Below are positions 5,327-8,386 of a stretch of DNA of 8,386 nucleotides, in pieces. The translations under genes were made by a program, and so were the position numbers. The DNA comes from CAYLJO01 sp964383905 (GTDB taxonomy: Bacteria; Acidobacteriota; Blastocatellia; Pyrinomonadales; Pyrinomonadaceae). The stretch is taken from positions 1 to 8,386 of the forward strand of contig CAYLJO010000260.1 of NCBI GenBank assembly GCA_964383905.1, written 5' to 3'. Every line of letters begins with the position of its first letter. The stretch's first letter is position 1. The notes beneath the pieces were generated by a model that was not told where the DNA came from, made no database searches, and saw nothing but the letters and a program-made list of their open reading frames with translations.

Positions 5327-6289
5327 ATGACAGCGCCAGAACTATCATTGATAAGCCCTTTGAGCAGCGCGGAAGGCGAGATTGAACTGGGGAGTTTCGC
5401 GCCGGCCCTGGCGTCACCGCCAAAGCGCTCGAAGCTTGTCGCTGCGTCATACAACATACGCTATGCGGTCGGCTCTTTTTTGATTACGGGGAGTCTGTTC
5501 CGTCGAGTCGGATTGACTCTGCCGCATCGTCGCCCGAGCCTTGTCGCGCGTCACCTTCGCCGTGCTGCAAATACGCTCGCAAATGGCTTACTGCTTCCAC
5601 CCCCGGACATTGTAGCATTGCAGGAGGCTGACAAGCAGACTGCGCGCGCCGGAGGCCATCACGTTGCGCGTGAACTCGCCCGCGAACTCCAGATGCACTA
5701 CGCTCATGCCGCAATCAATATTCCGCGCGGTGAGGAGCCAAAATCCAAGCAGTGGTATCTTGATTTTGAAGAGCATATCGCGCCGGCGGAGAGGGGCGAC
5801 ACGGGCCTTGCGCTGCTCAGCCGTGTACCCATGGCGGAGGTCACGCGCCTTGATTTACCGTGGAAGGAATGCGCTTGGCGACCGCGACTCGCGCTCGCCG
5901 CAACATTCTCTTTTGCGGCGCACGGCGTCAAAATCTTCAATTCCCACATTGATCCTCATGCGTCGACGGCCGGGCAACTGGAACAACACGCCGCGGTGCT
6001 GGCCCTTGCTGACAAGAAGCCCGGCCCGACCATCCTGCTCGGCGATTTCAACACTTTGACGAAGCGCTCGTGTATAGCTATGCGTGAGATGCTTGAGTCG
6101 CATGGCTACGTTTCACCATTTCCCACCGGCATTGCGACGTGGCGGGCCGGCCTGATTCGCCTGCATACGGATTGGATTTTCGTGCGCGACGTGAATATCA
6201 CAAGGTGGGGTGTCGCGCGCCCCCTCGGCGTGTCGGACCACTGGCCCGTGTGGGTCGAAATTGCTCCGAACACAACGACTGATGCGTAG
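5327..6289 (+). CDS. Endonuclease/exonuclease/phosphatase family protein
   Basis: The 320-residue protein has the full set of motifs of the metal-dependent EEP fold, which hydrolyses phosphodiester or phosphomonoester bonds in nucleic acids, lipids or small molecules. In order these are: Asn43 in SYNIRYAV, Glu100 in VALQEAD (Mg2+ ligand), the GDTGLALLSR segment (157-166), His207 in NSHIDPH, Asp240 and Asn242 in LLGDFNT, Asp282 in HTDWIF, and the terminal SDH (303-305). All catalytic residues are present, so it should be active. The first 35 residues are poorly conserved, with no signal peptide or membrane helix, which points to the cytoplasm. The substrate is unknown. The next gene, a methyltransferase, begins one base after its stop codon (or overlaps it), so the two are probably cotranscribed and translationally coupled. 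Confidence 0.9.
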   Translation: MTAPELSLISPLSSAEGEIELGSFAPALASPPKRSKLVAASYNIRYAVGSFLITGSLFRRVGLTLPHRRPSLVARHLRRAANTLANGLLLPPPDIVALQEADKQTARAGGHHVARELARELQMHYAHAAINIPRGEEPKSKQWYLDFEEHIAPAERGDTGLALLSRVPMAEVTRLDLPWKECAWRPRLALAATFSFAAHGVKIFNSHIDPHASTAGQLEQHAAVLALADKKPGPTILLGDFNTLTKRSCIAMREMLESHGYVSPFPTGIATWRAGLIRLHTDWIFVRDVNITRWGVARPLGVSDHWPVWVEIAPNTTTDA

Positions 6290-6290
6290 C

Positions 6291-7100
6291 ATGAACGGCC
6301 CAATAATCACCAGCCGAGATAATGCGCTTGCCAAACGCGCGCGGGCTGTGCGCGACGGCAAAGTGCGTGACCTGATCTTTATCGAAGGCGTGCGTTTGTG
6401 CGAGGAAGCGGTGCGCGCCGGTCTCACGATCCAGGACGTAATATGCACGGAAGAATTGTCTGATGCCGACGGCGCGCTATCGTTGGGTGCTTTGAAAAAG
6501 AGGGCCGGGCGTGTCGCAATCGTCAGCGAACAGGTGCTTGCCTACCTGTCAGACACAAAGACGCCGCAGGGCATCCTGTTCCTGGCCGCCAGGCCGCAGG
6601 CTGAGCGGAGCGCGCTTGATCGCAGCTCGGATGAGCCTACTTTAATAGTTGTCATGCACCGGATCAACAACCCCTCAAACGCCGGGGCCATCATTCGCAC
6701 GGCGGAAGCCGCCGGGGCGACGGGCGTGGTGGCGACCGAAGGCTCGACCGATCTCTTTTCTCCGAAAGCATTGCGGGGCGCGATGGGCTCAAGTTTTCGG
6801 CTGCCGTTATGGACCGGGGCAGGTTTTTCAGAAGTTCTGGCGTGGTGCGCGCAGCGCGGCATTCATACAGTCGCGGCAGATATTCGTTCCACGCGCGCGC
6901 ATACAGACGTTGACTGGACAGTCTCATGCGCGCTAATTGTCGGGGCGGAAGCTTCCGGGCTGAGTGCCGCCGAAAAGGCCGAGGTCGACGAAGCGATCAG
7001 AATTCCGATGCGCGCTCCGGTCGATAGTCTCAATGTCGCTGTCGCAGCCGCGATTACGCTGTATGAGGCTGTGCGACAGCGACAAGAGCTTCAAACATAA
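6291..7100 (+). CDS. SpoU/TrmH-family RNA 2'-O-methyltransferase
   Basis: This enzyme type transfers a methyl group from S-adenosylmethionine to a ribose 2'-hydroxyl in rRNA or tRNA. The 269-residue protein has an N-terminal substrate-binding domain (about 1-100, beginning ITSRDNALAKRARAV and including FIEGVRLCEEA). A SPOUT trefoil-knot domain follows, with motif 1 NNPSNAGAIIRTAEAAG (126-142), motif 2 IVGAEASGL (216-224) and motif 3 IPMRAPVDSLNVAVAAAI (238-255). The catalytic Arg is probably R136, and the motif 2 Glu and motif 3 Asn are present. This looks like the RlmB/YsgA/TsnR-like branch; the target nucleotide cannot be named. The start is the ATG at 6291, one base after the stop of the upstream gene; the ATG at 6282, overlapping it, is equally possible. 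Neither has a strong ribosome binding site, which fits translational coupling. Confidence 0.92.
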   Translation: MNGPIITSRDNALAKRARAVRDGKVRDLIFIEGVRLCEEAVRAGLTIQDVICTEELSDADGALSLGALKKRAGRVAIVSEQVLAYLSDTKTPQGILFLAARPQAERSALDRSSDEPTLIVVMHRINNPSNAGAIIRTAEAAGATGVVATEGSTDLFSPKALRGAMGSSFRLPLWTGAGFSEVLAWCAQRGIHTVAADIRSTRAHTDVDWTVSCALIVGAEASGLSAAEKAEVDEAIRIPMRAPVDSLNVAVAAAITLYEAVRQRQELQT

Positions 7101-7169
7101 TAAAGTGAGGATTTGAATAGGGCGGTTTTCACTCGGGCTGACCAAGATCATTCGCGCTTACGCGCTCGT

Positions 7170-7209
7170 GCGCGCCTAGCGCTACCCCCGCCCCTGGGTA
7201 AAGGCGCGC
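7170..7209. other. GC-rich hairpin after the methyltransferase gene
   Basis: GCGCGCC (7170-7176) pairs with GGCGCGC (7203-7209), and inside it TACCC (7183-7187) pairs with GGGTA (7196-7200). Together they make a two-part stem 70 bases after the stop at 7100. No T-run follows on either strand, so it is not a classical intrinsic terminator. It may protect the 3' end of the transcript or assist Rho-dependent termination. Confidence 0.4.
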
Positions 7210-7219
7210 GCAAACCGGC

Positions 7220-7474
7220 CTAGACATGCTGGCGGCGGACGGTCTCACTGGTAGGCGATAAGTCTCTCTCAGCGTGCTGCACGCCCATAGCAACGGTCTG
7301 AAAAAGGGTCAGAATATTTTTCGTGGTGGCCAGACTCCCCGTCAGGATGCATGGGACTTGCAGCTTACCTCTCAAATCTTCAGGCACTTGGGGGGAGTCT
7401 TTCTTGACAATAAACCAGGCCTGATCCTTTGCAACGGCTGGATGCTCGATGACATTAATGCCAAACATCTCCAT
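7220..7474 (-). CDS. Hypothetical small protein, 84 residues
   Basis: The ATG at 7474 is preceded at five bases by AGGAG, a good ribosome binding site. The frame reads MEMFGINVIEHPAVAKDQAW, then FIVKKDSPQVPEDLRGKL, and ends at a TAG (7220-7222). The first 40 residues look like real protein, with a hydrophobic strand, a Pro/Asp turn, an aromatic strand and a charged loop. The remainder is less convincing and could be read-through into unrelated DNA, as at other junctions in this window. I do not recognise a family. There is no signal peptide, membrane segment or catalytic motif. It overlaps the 3' part of the minus-strand frame that starts at 7803, in a different frame. Confidence 0.4.
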   Translation of the reverse strand: MEMFGINVIEHPAVAKDQAWFIVKKDSPQVPEDLRGKLQVPCILTGSLATTKNILTLFQTVAMGVQHAERDLSPTSETVRRQHV

Positions 7475-7803
7475 AAAAACTCCTGTCTGACCAGTTGGTC
7501 TTCCGCGCACGTGCGCAGCGAAATAGAGTCAGATGCTAAGAACTTTTCGATCACCTCTTTAGGCCAGCGCCGATGATTAGTGCTTTCGCGTATTGTGGCG
7601 ACTTCGACGTTGGTCACCTCTTCGGTCGTGAGAGGGTGCCTCGTGTACGATCCTCTCGTGCAAACCGCTGCTTTTCGCTGCCGTGTCTGAAGGGATCTCT
7701 CTGTTGATTGCTCGATCACGCTAGTAAGTAAGCCGGCCTGAGATGAAGGATCATTAACGCGGTACGAGCCCCTGGCTTGAGCACCATAAGTATTACTTAA
7801 CAT
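7372..7803 (-). CDS. Hypothetical protein, 143 residues
   Basis: The ATG at 7803 has a strong ribosome binding site, GGAGGG, five bases upstream, which is the main evidence that it is translated. The sequence begins MLSNTYGAQARGSYRVNDPS and is hydrophilic. It contains HPLTTEEVTNVEVATIREST and RRWPKEVIEKFLASDSISLR, which could form two helices. I do not recognise a family. The last third (from about 7480 downward) shares DNA with the 84-residue frame starting at 7474. Only one of the two frames is likely to be real there, so this gene may be frameshifted or may end earlier than shown. It lies in a region without other recognisable genes. Confidence 0.35.
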   Translation of the reverse strand: MLSNTYGAQARGSYRVNDPSSQAGLLTSVIEQSTERSLQTRQRKAAVCTRGSYTRHPLTTEEVTNVEVATIRESTNHRRWPKEVIEKFLASDSISLRTCAEDQLVRQEFLWRCLALMSSSIQPLQRIRPGLLSRKTPPKCLKI

Positions 7804-7983
7804 CGTTTCCCTCCAATGTTATGCGGCAGATAGCTTCACTGTATGGAAAAGGAGATCGTTGCTGCGGCACCGACCAGAACATCTGCCTCATGTTTTGACG
7901 ACGCAGGAACGAAGTGGACATACCCTAAAGGCAAGAAGCCAATTGCGCTCTCCGCTTCGCATGGTGGCCCCTTAAACGGCCTC

Positions 7984-8007
7984 TCCCTCCGGTCATGACC
8001 GGAGGGA
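7984..8007. repeat. Perfect 24-bp palindrome
   Basis: TCCCTCCGGTCATGACCGGAGGGA reads identically on both strands, giving 12-base arms with no spacer. As RNA it would fold into a stem of about nine to ten pairs with a small loop. On the plus strand it is followed by CCGATTCTTTT, an imperfect T-rich tract, so an intrinsic terminator is possible. As DNA it could be an operator for a dimeric repressor. It lies about 180 bases upstream of the minus-strand frame starting at 7803. Confidence 0.6.
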
Positions 8008-8191
8008 CCGATTCTTTTCAAAGTTGCACGGCCGGTCGACACAGTGCGCCGAATTCGCGTCGCGTCCTAGTGTCTTAAGTCCGTGATCTTATCTAAATCA
8101 AAGCCTATGCCGCGTGAGATACTCATGTACTCTTTCACAGAACACATGGGTACACTTGAACTTACGTATGCGATCGATATGACGCGTCTGA

Positions 8192-8359
8192 TCAGGCATT
8201 GAGGTGACGGTCAATCTGGCAGGTCAAGATGATGAATTGGTCAGGAGTCTGACAGATATTTATCCTATAAAGAATCTGGCTTTCCTCTGGCAGGGTTTTG
8301 CATCAGACACCTCGCATATTATGAAGAACCATGGCGGTGCGATTCGTCGCGGTGGCTGA
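8192..8359 (+). other. Coding-looking fragment at right edge
   Basis: The frame is open from 8192 to a TGA at 8357-8359. It reads IEVTVNLAGQDDELVRSLTD followed by IYPIKNLAFLWQG, a pattern that loosely recalls one leucine-rich repeat turn. A GTG at 8204 could start it, but there is no ribosome binding site. A separate frame at 8107-8202 ends just as this one begins, which would fit a frameshift. No family is assigned. Confidence 0.2.
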
Positions 8360-8386
8360 AATTTATCATCGATGACGAACACTGCG

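Noticed and set aside
7843..7998. Plus-strand frame of 51 codons starting MEKEIVAAAPTRT
   Set aside because: There is no ribosome binding site and no known motif. The stop lies in the palindrome. It is probably chance.
1..8386. CRISPR array, tRNA/rRNA genes, toxin-antitoxin or defence island
   Set aside because: No regularly spaced repeats, no cloverleaf-like or rRNA sequence, and no recognisable nuclease/antitoxin or defence gene set were seen.

Overview
The window looks like an accessory or decaying stretch of a bacterial chromosome. It holds four complete, recognisable conserved or housekeeping-type genes, one complete receiver-like gene, and an unusually high number of broken genes joined end to end. 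Gene bodies are moderately GC-rich, start sites follow normal Shine-Dalgarno logic, and there is no tRNA, rRNA or CRISPR array. The lineage cannot be fixed from sequence alone. The gene families would fit a soil or sediment bacterium, for example an acidobacterium, but that is only a guess.

Left part (1-1978): an IS110-family transposase start (plus strand) survives for about 26 codons. It runs straight into a piece of a short-chain dehydrogenase (minus strand), which in turn replaces the 3' end of a three-domain FAD oxidoreductase (cyclic-nucleotide-binding, thioredoxin-like and pyridine nucleotide-disulphide reductase parts, minus strand). Upstream of that, on the same strand, lies an intact rsgA (1979-3064), the circularly permuted GTPase of 30S ribosome maturation.

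Middle (3065-4870): about 320 bp with no gene is followed by an unidentified minus-strand C-terminal fragment and a plus-strand tail resembling an amidohydrolase. A plausible sigma70-type promoter then precedes a complete GNAT acetyltransferase. Directly after its stop codon comes a headless merR DNA-binding segment, joined to the last 97 codons of a copper-type P-type ATPase. This looks like the relic of a merR-copA metal-resistance locus with its middle deleted.

Right part (4871-7100): a small receiver-like protein (minus) is divergent from an endonuclease/exonuclease/phosphatase-family protein (plus). The latter is followed one base later by a SpoU-type rRNA/tRNA methyltransferase, so those two are probably cotranscribed. 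From 7101 to the end (about 1.3 kb) nothing is confidently recognised. There are two overlapping minus-strand ORFs with good ribosome binding sites, a GC-rich hairpin, a perfect 24-bp palindrome, and a short coding-looking stretch at the right edge.

I found no convincing undescribed multi-gene system. The most notable property is the repeated occurrence of abrupt gene-to-gene junctions (about 365-376, 530-540, around 3600, about 4497-4503 and 4563-4572). They mean either strong local deletion and rearrangement around a former IS element or an assembly chimera. The two cannot be told apart from the sequence alone.
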